This document shows, in pieces, positions 1 to 8,673 of a stretch of DNA of 64,000 bases. Origin of the DNA: Maliibacterium massiliense (lineage in GTDB: Bacteria; Bacillota; Clostridia; Christensenellales; Maliibacteriaceae); the NCBI RefSeq assembly GCF_900604345.1, contig NZ_LR026983.1, positions 1,178,001 through 1,242,000 of the forward strand, in the 5' to 3' direction. Below the pieces are notes generated by a model. It was not told where the DNA came from. It saw only the letters and a list, made by a program, of their open reading frames with translations, and ran no database searches. The position numbers were made by a program, and so were the translations under genes. Each line of letters begins with the position of its first letter. Positions within the stretch are counted from its first letter, which is position 1.

Positions 1-232
1 CGCAGTCCTGCGCCGCGCATGCCCAGCGCGTTTCCCTCGGCCGGTTCCGTTCCCTTCCACAGCTGATGTCAGATACGCATGAAAGGCTGGCCCAGCGTCA
101 CGCCCATGGGCGCCAGCATCCGTTCCGCATTCGCCGTCGCGCGAAAGGCTGGGACGCGCACTGGTGATGCCGCCGATTGCTGCCGAATACGCGCGGGGCC
201 GCCTTTTCTTGGGCTAACGGGCCGCGGCGCAC
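1..232. other. intergenic, no gene recognised
   Basis: The left edge of the window up to the lysC terminator holds no open frame that resembles a known protein. A gene may continue from outside the window, but nothing here shows it. Confidence 0.4.
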
Positions 233-269
233 AAAAAAGCGGAGGCCGCCATAAAACGCTTCCCTCCGC
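233..269 (-). terminator. intrinsic terminator of lysC
   Basis: On the minus strand a GCGGAGG arm, a loop of about 17 bases and a CCTCCGC arm are followed by six T residues. It lies about 85 bases past the lysC stop codon. Confidence 0.7.
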
Positions 270-353
270 CCATATCTATCTATACGTTTGTAAAAGCGCT
301 TCCCCGAGCGGGCCGCGATTTCGCGCGCCCTGCAAGGGGGCGGCTGCCCCGCG

Positions 354-1670
354 TCAGTTAAACGCGTGGTAGATGGCGCGCACCGCATCCTCAAAGTCAG
401 CCGCCTCCACGCCCACGATGATGTTCATCTCGCTGGAACCCTGGTCGATCATGCGGATGTTGACATGCGCGCCTGCAATCGACGCAAACAGGCGGGCGGC
501 CACGCCCTGGGTGGACACCATGCCGTGGCCCACGGTGGCAATCAGCGCGATGTCACGCGAAATCTCGATGGCGTCGGCCTGGCAGCGCTCGGTGAGCGCC
601 ACCACGATGCGGTCGAGGCGGTCGCCCTCCAGATATTTTTCGTCCACCACCATCGAAAAGGTATCGATGCCTGAGGGGATGTGCTCAAAGGAGACGCCAA
701 AGTCCTCCAGCACGCTCAGCGCGCGGCGGCCAAAGCCCAGCTCTGTATGCATCATCACCTTTTTCAGCGTGATGATTACAAAGCCCTTGCGCCCCGCGAT
801 ACCCGTGATGGTGCCGCCCAAATTGGTCTCGTCCACGTGGGCCACGATGCGCGTGCCCGCGTCCTGTGGCGCGTTGGTGTTGCGGATGTGGATGGGTATG
901 TTGGCCTGGCGCACGGGATAGATCGCGTCCTCGTGCAGCACGGTGGCCCCCATATAAGCAAGCTCGCGCAGCTCGTTGTAGGTGACCATCTCAATGGTAC
1001 GGGCCTCGGGCACGATGCGCGGGTCCGCCATCAGAAAGCCGGAGACGTCCGTCCAGTTTTCGTATACCTCCGCCTCGGTGGCGCGCGCCACGATGGCGCC
1101 GGTGATATCCGAGCCGCCGCGCGAGAAGGTGACGATGCGCCCGTTTTGCGTGGCGCCGTAGAAGCCGGGGATCACCGCGCGTTCATAGCCCGCCAGCTTC
1201 AGGCCGCAGAGACGGTTGGTCTCCTCCGAGAGAAAGTTGCCCGCCTCGTCAAAGCGGATCACCTCCGCCGCGTCCACAAACGGGAAGCCCAGGTACGCCG
1301 CCAGGATCATGCCGTTGAGATACTCCCCGCGGCTGGCCGCGTAATCGCTGGTCTGTTCGGCGGCGATGCGCGCGCGCACCGCATCGAACGTGCCCTGCAA
1401 ATCCAGCCTCAGGCCCAGATCCGCAATGATGCCGTTGTAACGCGCCACGATCGCGTCGAAAATATCGTCAAACGCCTTGCCCTGGCTTGCGCGTTTGGCG
1501 CAGGCGTAGAGCATGTCGGTCACCTTGACATCGTCGCTATCGCGCTTGCCGGGCGCCGAAGGCACCACATAACAGCGCCGCGCATCGGCCAGAATGATAT
1601 CGCGTACCTTGGCAAAATGCGCCGCATCCGCAAGCGAGCTACCCCCGAACTTGGCCGTAATGATTCCCAT
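354..1670 (-). CDS. lysC: aspartate kinase
   Basis: Phosphorylates aspartate in the first step towards lysine, threonine, methionine and, in spore formers, dipicolinate. The 438-residue protein opens with the KFGGSS nucleotide-binding motif (residues 7-12), followed by SAPGKR (38-43), a variant typical of clostridial monofunctional aspartokinases. The C-terminal third looks like two ACT domains, so feedback control by lysine is likely from family knowledge. The start was set at the ATG directly before GIITAKFGG, with a GGGGGG ribosome site upstream; an in-frame ATG 48 bases further upstream adds residues unlike the family. It stands alone, with its own terminator downstream. Confidence 0.93.
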   Translation of the reverse strand: MGIITAKFGGSSLADAAHFAKVRDIILADARRCYVVPSAPGKRDSDDVKVTDMLYACAKRASQGKAFDDIFDAIVARYNGIIADLGLRLDLQGTFDAVRARIAAEQTSDYAASRGEYLNGMILAAYLGFPFVDAAEVIRFDEAGNFLSEETNRLCGLKLAGYERAVIPGFYGATQNGRIVTFSRGGSDITGAIVARATEAEVYENWTDVSGFLMADPRIVPEARTIEMVTYNELRELAYMGATVLHEDAIYPVRQANIPIHIRNTNAPQDAGTRIVAHVDETNLGGTITGIAGRKGFVIITLKKVMMHTELGFGRRALSVLEDFGVSFEHIPSGIDTFSMVVDEKYLEGDRLDRIVVALTERCQADAIEISRDIALIATVGHGMVSTQGVAARLFASIAGAHVNIRMIDQGSSEMNIIVGVEAADFEDAVRAIYHAFN

Positions 1671-1808
1671 GATGCAACTGTTCCCCCCAATTTGCGTGCG
1701 CGGCATTGGCCTTAACACGCTTTTAGCGGCGTTTTTACGCCGTTTTTAGCTGTTCTCTTCAAAAACACATTGATTATACGCAAGGCTTTCTGCAAAGTCA
1801 AGGAAACT

Positions 1809-3143
1809 TTAGCGCTCGATGGGGCGCGCCTCCAGATAATAGCGTTTTTCGTCCGCCTCGCCCATGGAGAAGGTCTTGCGCGGCAGCGCACCGTCGCGCA
1901 GCACGGTGCGGAACAGGTCTGCCTTGTCCATCGCCGGCAGCAGGAAGCTGCTGACCAGAGGCTGGGATGCCAGCTTGCGCGCCGTCTCGTCGCCATGGAT
2001 GTAGTCGATGTGCGCCCCCTCAAAGCGGGGCAGCACCGCGTCGAGCAAATCCTGCAGCGTGCCCACTGCAAGAAAGGAGGTGGGGTTGCCCAGCGCGATG
2101 CGCGTGCGCCACCCCTCAAAGGAGGCCTCCACCACCTGCGCGCCGTGGGGCGCGGGCGCGCCCTCGGGCAGCTGGGTGTAGGTCATGTCATGGGCGCGCG
2201 CCTCCTTGGCCAGCGCGCGGGAGAGCTCCTCGCCGCGCACACCGAACACCGCGCGGTGGATGGGCGCAAAGGTGAGCGCCTCATCGTGCACGTTGACGAT
2301 CTCCACCATCGCGTAGCGGGCCGGATGCTCCCAGTTGATGTTCTTGCCCATGCCCTGCTTGATCTGTTCCCAGCACGCCTTGGCCGTGGCCAGCGAATGG
2401 TTGCCATCCCCCACCGCAAAGGTAAGGCGGTTGTCGCTTGCGATGATGCCGGTGCGCTTCTGGTAGGCGACCGGATCAAAGGCGTGGATCATGGCGTCGG
2501 CAAGCGCATCCAGCTTTTCTTCTCCCGCCAGATGCCAGCCGGCGATGTGCCCGCCCCCCATCATCAGGTCAAAATCATAGCAGAGCTGCATGTCATCCTT
2601 GCGCAGCGCAAGCGGCTCGATCACCAGATGCGCCGGATCGTCGATCAAAAGCAGCACATGCGACGTCTCCAGCGTGGCCCCTTTGCGGATGCGCAGGCGC
2701 GGGGGGATGCGCGCGGCGATGGTGCCCTCGGTGGCGCGGACCAGGCTCCTGGCGCCCACGCGATAGTCGTAGGCCTCCAAATCCACCGCCATCACCAGGC
2801 CGCGGCGGGGCGGCCCGCCCGCCTGGCAGGTGCGCTCCACGTACATCACGCCCTCGGGCAGCACGCGAAACAAGCCCTGCTTTTGGTAATCACGCATGGT
2901 GCGGTGGATGTGCGCGATGCGGATATCCGCGTCGCCGTCGGCAAGATACGCCTCCGGAAAAATCATCTGCAGCGTGGACGGCGCGCCATGGACGTACTGC
3001 TCCACGCGCTGCCAGTAGGCGCGGTCGCTGGTGTACTGGTCGCACGCCACCACCGCCCATTTGCTGTACTCAATGCCCTGGGGCAGCAGCAGCGCGCAGG
3101 GGGCCACGCCCAGCGCCGCCATCTTTTTCCCGCTCTGTGTCAC
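1809..3143 (-). CDS. DUF1015 family protein
   Basis: A 444-residue protein of the DUF1015 family, recognised from the DGNHS motif at 246-250 followed by an Ala-rich helix, and from the C-terminal KTFSMGEAD segment. The biochemical role of the family is not established; members are often found beside serine-pathway dehydrogenases, and here the gene follows a D-2-hydroxyacid dehydrogenase. The first codon is GTG, preceded by AAAGGGTG. It is the last gene of a three-gene minus-strand run that starts at about 5.18 kb. No membrane segment or signal peptide is visible. Confidence 0.85.
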   Translation of the reverse strand: MTQSGKKMAALGVAPCALLLPQGIEYSKWAVVACDQYTSDRAYWQRVEQYVHGAPSTLQMIFPEAYLADGDADIRIAHIHRTMRDYQKQGLFRVLPEGVMYVERTCQAGGPPRRGLVMAVDLEAYDYRVGARSLVRATEGTIAARIPPRLRIRKGATLETSHVLLLIDDPAHLVIEPLALRKDDMQLCYDFDLMMGGGHIAGWHLAGEEKLDALADAMIHAFDPVAYQKRTGIIASDNRLTFAVGDGNHSLATAKACWEQIKQGMGKNINWEHPARYAMVEIVNVHDEALTFAPIHRAVFGVRGEELSRALAKEARAHDMTYTQLPEGAPAPHGAQVVEASFEGWRTRIALGNPTSFLAVGTLQDLLDAVLPRFEGAHIDYIHGDETARKLASQPLVSSFLLPAMDKADLFRTVLRDGALPRKTFSMGEADEKRYYLEARPIER

Positions 3144-3238
3144 GATTCTTCACCCTTTCTCGATTCCCCTTACGAAAAGAGGCGGCTCAGCGCATGCTCG
3201 ATGTGCCAGTCGCCCCCAAATGTCGTCGCAAATGCCGG

Positions 3239-4225
3239 TTAACGGTTCTCAAGCGCCTCGGGATTGAGGCAGTTCGTGGGCATCTGCCCATCCAGCGCCG
3301 CAAAGATATCCGCCACGTTCATATACCCCATGCGGGTGCGCGTGGGGATGGTGGCACTTGCGATGTGGGGCAGCAGCACCACGTTTTCCATGCCGATGAG
3401 ATCAGGCTCCACCTTGGGCTCCTGCTCGTAGACGTCCAGGCCCGCGCCGAAGATCTCGCCCGCTTTAAGCGCGCGTACCAGCGCCTTCTCGTCCACCACC
3501 GGCCCGCGGGCGGTGTTGATCAAAATGGCGGTCTTCTTCATCAGCTTGAACTCCGCCTCGCCGATTAAGTGCGTGGTCTCAGGCGTCAGCGCCACATGCA
3601 GCGAGACGTAGTCCGCCTGGCGCAGCAGCGTCTCTTTATCTGCATAGACAGCGCCGATCTCGCGCTCCAGTTCCTCATTGCGCCTGCGGCTCCAGTAGAT
3701 CACCTTCATGCCAAAGCCCGCCGCCCTGCGCGCGAACGCCGCGCCGATGCGGCCTGTGCCGATCACGCCCAGCGTGGCGCCGGTGATGTCCTGGCCCATC
3801 ATCAGCAGCGGATCCCAGCCGCCAAACTTGCCCGCCTCCATAAAGCGCTGGGAATCCACCACCCGGCGCGCCACGGAAAACAGCAGCGCCCAGGCCAGAT
3901 CCGCCGTGGCGTCGGTCAGCACGCCCGGGGTGTTGCACACCAAAATACCGCGCTTGGTGGCGGCGGCCACGTCAATGTTGTTGTAGCCCACCGCGTAGTT
4001 GGCAAAAATTTTGCACGTGGGGCCGGCCGCGGCAAGCACCGCATCGTCGATGGGGTCGCTCAACAGACACAGCACCGCGTCGTAGCCGCCGGCCACGTTT
4101 GTAAGCAGCTCCTCATGGGTGAGGCCGCGGTCCTCGGGGTTCATGGTGATATCGCAGCGCTCGGCCAGCTTATCCAGCGCGGGCTGGATGATCCTGCGCG
4201 TCACATACACTTTGGGTCGACTCAT
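3239..4225 (-). CDS. D-2-hydroxyacid dehydrogenase, glyoxylate/hydroxypyruvate reductase type
   Basis: NAD(P)-dependent reduction of a 2-oxoacid such as glyoxylate or hydroxypyruvate to the D-hydroxyacid. The Rossmann motif GTGRIG lies at 156-161, and the catalytic triad of the family is present as R240, E269 and H287. At 328 residues it has the usual length and no ACT domain, which argues against a long-form phosphoglycerate dehydrogenase. AAGGAGG lies 11 bases before the chosen ATG; another ATG 9 bases upstream would be only 2 bases from that site. The substrate cannot be fixed from sequence. The gene sits between a sugar-isomerase-like protein and a DUF1015 protein. Confidence 0.85.
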   Translation of the reverse strand: MSRPKVYVTRRIIQPALDKLAERCDITMNPEDRGLTHEELLTNVAGGYDAVLCLLSDPIDDAVLAAAGPTCKIFANYAVGYNNIDVAAATKRGILVCNTPGVLTDATADLAWALLFSVARRVVDSQRFMEAGKFGGWDPLLMMGQDITGATLGVIGTGRIGAAFARRAAGFGMKVIYWSRRRNEELEREIGAVYADKETLLRQADYVSLHVALTPETTHLIGEAEFKLMKKTAILINTARGPVVDEKALVRALKAGEIFGAGLDVYEQEPKVEPDLIGMENVVLLPHIASATIPTRTRMGYMNVADIFAALDGQMPTNCLNPEALENR

Positions 4226-4264
4226 ATGATACATTGCCTCCTTGCAAGCATTGTAAAATGAAAC

Positions 4265-5182
4265 TTACACCAGTTCCCACGCGGCGTTGAGGGTGCGCTT
4301 GGCGTTGGCGATGACCATCTCGGGATCCTCGTCGCCAAAGGGCTTGACCTCAAAGCTCACTGTGCGCGGCGCGCCCTTCTTTAAATAGCCCACCTGGATG
4401 AGCACACGCAGAAACTCCGCCAGCTCCTTGACGTTGTTGGCGCCGCCCGGAAAGCCGAAGCGCGGGTGCGCGTCGCCGTAGGCGGGCGTCTCGGAGGGCA
4501 GCTCGGGCCGCACGGCGTTGCCGATGTGCGCGTGGATGATGTAGGGCGCCACGGGCACCAGCGACTCCTCGGGGCCCTCGTGCAGCAGCGGCAGGTGGGA
4601 AAGGTCCACCATCAAGCCGAAGTTGCTGTTGCGGGCGCAGGCTTCCTCGGCAAACTTGCGCGCAAGCGGCGCAGGCCCGATCAGACTGCACTTGTCCACG
4701 TCGTAGTCAAAGACCTCCAACGCCACCTTCATATCTCCCTTGGCGGCGGCGTAATCGCACATTTCATTGACGGACTTCATCAGCTGCGCGTAGGCCTGAT
4801 CCTTTTCTTCTTCTTTATATTTACCGCTCAGAAAGCCAAAGCCCAGGCAGCCCAGCGCGTACGCCTCGTCGATGCCGTCGCGGATGATCGCCATGGCGGC
4901 CTGGCGGGCGTCCTCATCCACGGCGTTGACGTTCGCGCCCGCGCCCAGCAGGCGGGGCTGGCAGCCGTAGTACACGCGCATGGCGCTCTGGCTCAAATGG
5001 TCGCGCACGGTGCTGCGCACCGCCGCATCGGCGATATGCGTAATCTCGATGGCGTCAAAATACGTATCGCGCGCCACGCGGTCGATGGTCTCCAGCACCG
5101 GGCCCTCGCCCTTGGTGGTGGCGGGGAACGCCATAAAGTGGATCAGTCCGGCATGGATGTAATTGCGCATGGATTCCTGCAT
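4265..5182 (-). CDS. sugar phosphate isomerase/epimerase-like TIM-barrel protein
   Basis: A 305-residue protein of the xylose-isomerase-like TIM-barrel superfamily. Typical metal-site segments are visible: ALEVFDYD near 174, LMVDLSHLPLL near 208 and a late SFEVKPFG near 279. Members isomerise or epimerise keto sugars or act on inositol derivatives; the substrate here is unknown. It is the first gene of an operon with a hydroxyacid dehydrogenase and a DUF1015 protein, which hints at catabolism of a sugar acid or polyol. AAAGGAGAG precedes the ATG, and a promoter lies about 140 bases upstream. Confidence 0.75.
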   Translation of the reverse strand: MQESMRNYIHAGLIHFMAFPATTKGEGPVLETIDRVARDTYFDAIEITHIADAAVRSTVRDHLSQSAMRVYYGCQPRLLGAGANVNAVDEDARQAAMAIIRDGIDEAYALGCLGFGFLSGKYKEEEKDQAYAQLMKSVNEMCDYAAAKGDMKVALEVFDYDVDKCSLIGPAPLARKFAEEACARNSNFGLMVDLSHLPLLHEGPEESLVPVAPYIIHAHIGNAVRPELPSETPAYGDAHPRFGFPGGANNVKELAEFLRVLIQVGYLKKGAPRTVSFEVKPFGDEDPEMVIANAKRTLNAAWELV

Positions 5183-5320
5183 GGTTCAACTCTCCTTTTG
5201 TATCAGGCAGTGTTTTACGCTTCCCTTGTTCGCGCCCTGTCGTGTAATGCGTTTTTATACGTAGGCGGGCGCGCCGCATGCGGCCTTTGCCGCAAACCGG
5301 CGCGCGTGGAATCTTTCCTT

Positions 5321-5350
5321 ATCATAGCACGCAAAAGACATATTTGACAA
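5321..5350 (-). promoter_or_regulatory. promoter of the isomerase/dehydrogenase/DUF1015 operon
   Basis: Read on the minus strand: TTGTCA, an 18-base spacer, then TATGAT. It leaves a leader of about 130 bases before the first ATG, in which no known riboswitch was recognised. Confidence 0.55.
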
Positions 5351-5431
5351 CCGCGCACCCTCGGGAAACTTGCTGCATAGCATGGTAATGTCAAAGCCCA
5401 AACCCATCCATCAAAAGGAGGATCGTTCCCT

Positions 5432-6121
5432 ATGTCATTTTACGCTTATAGAGCCCCTGCTGGGGATACATGCCCGCTTCCTGGTCCCATCCAAGGCGAT
5501 GCGCTCCAGGGCCTGTGCGAGCGCACCTGTGTGCAGGTAAAAAAGGTTTATGACTCCTGCATGCAGCAAAAGCAGCTCGACAATGTGAACCTCTCCCTGC
5601 AGGACGTCGAACCGGCTGACGCCGGGTTCGTTGCCCCGCTGACCTTCCTGTCCTGCCGCTCCGTTCCGGGCGGCGCGTGCATCAAGGATTTGTGCATCGA
5701 CCGCTTCAGCGACCGCAAAAACTTTGCGCGCGTGCGCTGCAACGTGCAGATCCCCATCGATGTGATGTTCTGCGACTGCAACGGCAAGGAAGGCGTGGGC
5801 CGCGCCACTGTAACCGTGCCCAAGGACGTCATCCTCTACGTGCCGGATGACTCCATCATCCCCTACACTGCCGAGGCCATGGCCAGCGCGATCTGCGTCA
5901 TGGGCAGCTATCTGGGCGATTTCCGTTTCTGCGTCACTATTTGCGTGACAATCATCCTCAAGATCGTAGCCGAGGTGGAGATCCTCATCCCCTCTTACGG
6001 CTTCTGCCGCATCCCGCCGTGCGAGGAGTTCGCCGCGGGCGTGTGCGACGATTTCTTCTCCCTGCCCATCTTCCCGCCGACACAGGGCTGCGAGTGCACC
6101 CCTTCGGGCGCAGCCTACTAA
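5432..6121 (+). CDS. Cys-rich conserved protein, possibly spore surface associated
   Basis: A 229-residue Cys-rich protein without a signal peptide. Cys occurs near the start (CPLPG, LCERTC), in the middle (FLSCRS, CIKDLC) and at the C-terminus (CRIPPCEEF, GCECTP). The central part, with IPIDVMFCDCNG and VTVPKDVIL, resembles proteins of endospore-forming Clostridia that I associate with spore coat or exosporium layers. That link comes from memory of similar sequences and not from a defined motif. AAAAGGAGG lies just upstream of the ATG. The gene is monocistronic, ending at a strong bidirectional terminator. Confidence 0.6.
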   Translation: MSFYAYRAPAGDTCPLPGPIQGDALQGLCERTCVQVKKVYDSCMQQKQLDNVNLSLQDVEPADAGFVAPLTFLSCRSVPGGACIKDLCIDRFSDRKNFARVRCNVQIPIDVMFCDCNGKEGVGRATVTVPKDVILYVPDDSIIPYTAEAMASAICVMGSYLGDFRFCVTICVTIILKIVAEVEILIPSYGFCRIPPCEEFAAGVCDDFFSLPIFPPTQGCECTPSGAAY

Positions 6122-6205
6122 GCCCCGCGGCGGGGAAAGGGGCTCTGCAGGCGCGGGGCGGTGCAAGCGCATGTACCGCCCCGCATGAGCCCCCTCTAAC
6201 CCCAT

Positions 6206-6279
6206 AAAAAATCCTTCGCGCCCGCTCGCCTCAACGTTGATACCTCGCGTTGGCGATCGCTGGAGCGAAGGATTTTTTT
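6206..6279. terminator. bidirectional terminator
   Basis: AAAAATCCTTCGC pairs with GCGAAGGATTTTT across about 45 bases that contain a second, inner pairing (CGCC with GGCG). It separates the convergent Cys-rich and HD genes, and T-runs follow the stem on both strands. Confidence 0.75.
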
Positions 6280-6286
6280 GCGTACG

Positions 6287-6790
6287 TTACTGCGTCAAAA
6301 ACAGCTGCGCAAAGAAGCGCCGCCCCGCCTGCGTGCGGATGTACTGATCGTACACCCTGCGCGCCGCCTCGCGGGACATGCCCTCCTCCAAGGCGTTGAC
6401 CAGAAAATCCGCCTCGATCAATATCTGGTAGTCGATCCCGTCTATGTCCGTATAGGTGTGGTGGTGGGCAATCAGATAGCATACGCGCGCGATGCGCGCC
6501 TCCTCATAGCCCAGCGGCGCAAGCAGGGCACGCGCGGGGGCGGGCCCCTCCTGCTCTTGATAGGGCCCCGCGCTGGAGGCATACTTCTCCAGGCTGGGGC
6601 GGATGCCGATATCGTGCAGCAGCGCCGCCACCTCCAGCGTATGCTGCGTCTGCTCATCCAGTCCCTCGGCGCTCGCAATGGCCTTGGCAAAGGCGTACAC
6701 CTTCAAAAAATGGTGAATGCGCTGGGGGCATCCTGCCTCGTAGGCGATCATCTCGGCCATGACGCGGCCGATGCGCTGCTGCATGTCCAT
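6287..6790 (-). CDS. HD domain phosphohydrolase
   Basis: A 167-residue stand-alone HD-superfamily protein. The metal motif is HDIG (LLHDIGI near 62), with an upstream paired HH near 26 and the later LIAHHHTY. The family hydrolyses phosphate esters, often of nucleotides; the substrate is unknown. The start was set at the ATG following AAAGGAGG. The reading frame extends 33 codons upstream, but those residues have no ribosome site of their own. It lies beside a decayed CRISPR-like array, but lacks helicase domains and is not Cas3. Confidence 0.8.
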   Translation of the reverse strand: MDMQQRIGRVMAEMIAYEAGCPQRIHHFLKVYAFAKAIASAEGLDEQTQHTLEVAALLHDIGIRPSLEKYASSAGPYQEQEGPAPARALLAPLGYEEARIARVCYLIAHHHTYTDIDGIDYQILIEADFLVNALEEGMSREAARRVYDQYIRTQAGRRFFAQLFLTQ

Positions 6791-6901
6791 GCGGTTTCCT
6801 CCTTTTAACGTATTGTAAGCCGCTGCACCCGCAAAAACGGGGCAGAGGCTGTCTTCTGCAGGCGCTGTGGTCGGCAGGCCGCCGATCAATGAGACAGCCC
6901 A

Positions 6902-7204
6902 ACTTCAATCCACGCATTCCTCCCGGAATGCGACCTGCGCAATGGTACCGATGTTGGCAAACTCATCATTTCAACCCACGCACTCCTCGCGGAATGCGAC
7001 AGGATCAGCGGGAACAGCTCGCCCTCGCGCAGCAGATTTCAACCCACGCACCTCATGCGAGGTGCGACATCCATGCCATCGGCGCTGAGGCGCGGGCGGA
7101 AATTTCAATCCACACACCCCTTGGCGGGATGCGACCGGCCAGATCTCCGCCAATTTCTGATTCCACGTATTATTGCAATCCACGCGCCTTGGCGGGCGCG
7201 TCAC
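6902..7204 (-). CRISPR. decayed CRISPR-like array, 5 divergent repeats, no cas genes
   Basis: Five 33-base units begin at about 6902, 6968, 7036, 7102 and 7172, separated by unique stretches of 33, 35, 33 and 37 bases. Each unit carries a TTTCAATCCAC- or TTCAACCCAC-like arm and ends in GCGAC or GTCAC, as in type I-C repeats read on the minus strand. The units are not identical. Their stems differ but mostly still pair: CGCATTCC with GGAATGCG in unit 1, CGCACCTC with GAGGTGCG in unit 3, CGCGCC with GGCGCG in unit 5. The last unit overlaps the stop codon of the gene ending at 7201. It resembles the intact array at 27.0-27.9 kb. Confidence 0.65.
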
Positions 7205-7704
7205 AGGCGCGGCCTGGGCAGCGCAAAGGGCAGGCGCCCCGCAAGATACGCCGCGCAGCCGATAAAGAGAGCAATCGCCACGATGAGCACGATCACCCCG
7301 CCCCTAACGGTGGACCACCTGCCCAGGTCCGCCCGGCCCGAGAGCAGCATGCCGCTGCCCACGATGGCCAGCACCCCCGATGCGAACCACACCAGGTAGA
7401 CAACGCGCAGCGTGCCGATGGCAAACACCGCGGCGATGAGCCCCAGCAGCAGCAGCGCGATGCCCGCCAGCATAAAGGCGAGGGCCAGCAGCACACGCAC
7501 TGCGGTCAGCGCGCCATGCTCACGCTTCGGAGGCCTACCCGCAGGCGGGTGGGCGCTCTGTGCGCCCGCAGGCGCTTCCTGCGCGTACACCGACGTATCT
7601 GCCGGCGCTTCCTGCCGCGCGGGTGCATCCGCCCTGCCCGCCCCGCAGGCCGGGCAAAAGCGTGCGTCCGTTGGTATAGGCTTGCCACAGTTTGGACAGT
7701 ACAT
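7201..7704 (-). CDS. zinc-ribbon membrane protein
   Basis: A 167-residue protein that starts with a four-Cys zinc ribbon (C3, C6, C17, C20), followed by a Pro/Ala-rich linker to about residue 65 and then two to three hydrophobic segments (about 69-95, 100-122 and 136-157). Proteins of this layout are common in Firmicutes and have no assigned role. The ribbon is expected on the cytoplasmic side. Its stop codon falls inside the last unit of the decayed CRISPR-like array. tadA lies immediately upstream in the same direction, 15 bases away. Confidence 0.75.
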   Translation of the reverse strand: MYCPNCGKPIPTDARFCPACGAGRADAPARQEAPADTSVYAQEAPAGAQSAHPPAGRPPKREHGALTAVRVLLALAFMLAGIALLLLGLIAAVFAIGTLRVVYLVWFASGVLAIVGSGMLLSGRADLGRWSTVRGGVIVLIVAIALFIGCAAYLAGRLPFALPRPRL

Positions 7705-7719
7705 GCCTGCCGCCTCCTT

Positions 7720-8175
7720 TTATGGCCGCTGCGCGCGGCGCTGCTGAAAATAGCGCGTGAGCAGCGCCGCGCACGCCTCCTGCATCAGCCCGCCCGCTAC
7801 GCGCGCATGCCCCTGCAGGCGCGCGTCCGCCGGCAGGTTATAGCAGCTGCCGCAGCAGCCGTAGTGTTCATCCCACGCGCCGAAGATTACCGCGTCCAGC
7901 CGGCTCTGCACAATGGCCCCCGCGCACATCGGGCAGGGCTCCAGCGTTACATAGAGCGTGCAGCCGTTTAAACGCCAGTCCCCCAACGCGCGCGCCGCCT
8001 GGCGGATGGCCAGCAGCTCCGCATGCGCGAGTGGGTCCCGGTCCTGCTGGCGCCGGTTGCGCCCCTGGCCGATCACCGCGCCGCCTTTGACCACCACCGC
8101 GCCTACGGGCACCTCGCCCGCCAAAAGCGCTTCCTCTGCAAGCGCAAGCGCCTGCTGCATGTAGACATCCGCCAT
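7720..8175 (-). CDS. tadA: tRNA adenosine(34) deaminase
   Basis: Deaminates adenosine 34 of tRNA-Arg(ACG) to inosine, widening codon reading. The zinc site is complete: H51-A-E53, with E53 as the proton shuttle, and the PCPMC motif giving C81 and C84. The 151-residue length is normal. The ATG follows AAGGAGGAGCC. It sits 9 bases after rlmH and before a zinc-ribbon gene, in a run of translation-related genes on the minus strand. Confidence 0.93.
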   Translation of the reverse strand: MADVYMQQALALAEEALLAGEVPVGAVVVKGGAVIGQGRNRRQQDRDPLAHAELLAIRQAARALGDWRLNGCTLYVTLEPCPMCAGAIVQSRLDAVIFGAWDEHYGCCGSCYNLPADARLQGHARVAGGLMQEACAALLTRYFQQRRAQRP

Positions 8176-8184
8176 GGCTCCTCC

Positions 8185-8664
8185 TTATTTGTGGTAAGTC
8201 TGGTTGCGGATGATGGTAAACGCCCGGTACACCTGCTCGGCCAGCACCACGCGCGCCAGCTGGTGGGGCAGCGTCATATCCGAAAGGGAGAGCTTTGCGT
8301 CCGCGCGCGATCGCACCGCAGGGCTCAGGCCCAGCGAGCCCCCGATGACAAAGGCGATGTCGCTCACCCCACGCAGCATCCACTGCTCCAGCTGGGCGGC
8401 GAATCCCTCGCTGGTGTAGCGCCTGCCCTCGATGCACAGCGCCACCACAAAGCTGTGCGCGGGTATGCGCGCCAGCAGCCGCTCCCCCTCCTGTACCATC
8501 ACCGCCGCGCACTGGGCGGGGCCGTACCTCGCAGGCGCGGGGCTATCGGGCACCTCCACCACGTCCACCTGCGCAAAGCGGCTGATGCGGCCCGCGTATT
8601 CGCCTACCGCCGCGTCAAAGAGGCCCCCTTTGAGTTTTCCTACGCAGTAAATGCCGATACGCAT
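8185..8664 (-). CDS. rlmH: 23S rRNA pseudouridine(1915) N3-methyltransferase RlmH
   Basis: A SPOUT methyltransferase acting on pseudouridine 1915 of 23S rRNA in the assembled 70S ribosome. The 159-residue protein has the family's FVIGGSLGLSP segment (cofactor knot), the LPHQLAR motif, EQ-YRAF, and the characteristic C-terminal YHK. It is tightly packed between a CPBP protease gene (9 bases) and tadA (9 bases), so it is probably co-transcribed with both. Confidence 0.95.
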   Translation of the reverse strand: MRIGIYCVGKLKGGLFDAAVGEYAGRISRFAQVDVVEVPDSPAPARYGPAQCAAVMVQEGERLLARIPAHSFVVALCIEGRRYTSEGFAAQLEQWMLRGVSDIAFVIGGSLGLSPAVRSRADAKLSLSDMTLPHQLARVVLAEQVYRAFTIIRNQTYHK

Positions 8665-8673
8665 GGCCGCGCC

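Noticed and set aside
6287..6790. HD hydrolase as a Cas3 relic next to the decayed array
   Set aside because: It is a complete stand-alone HD protein of normal length with no helicase and no Cas3-specific motifs.
6889..7971. A 360-codon frame across the decayed array, reading FNPRTPRGMR-like
   Set aside because: It is the translation of CRISPR-like repeats, a well-known spurious protein, and then runs antisense through the zinc-ribbon and tadA genes.
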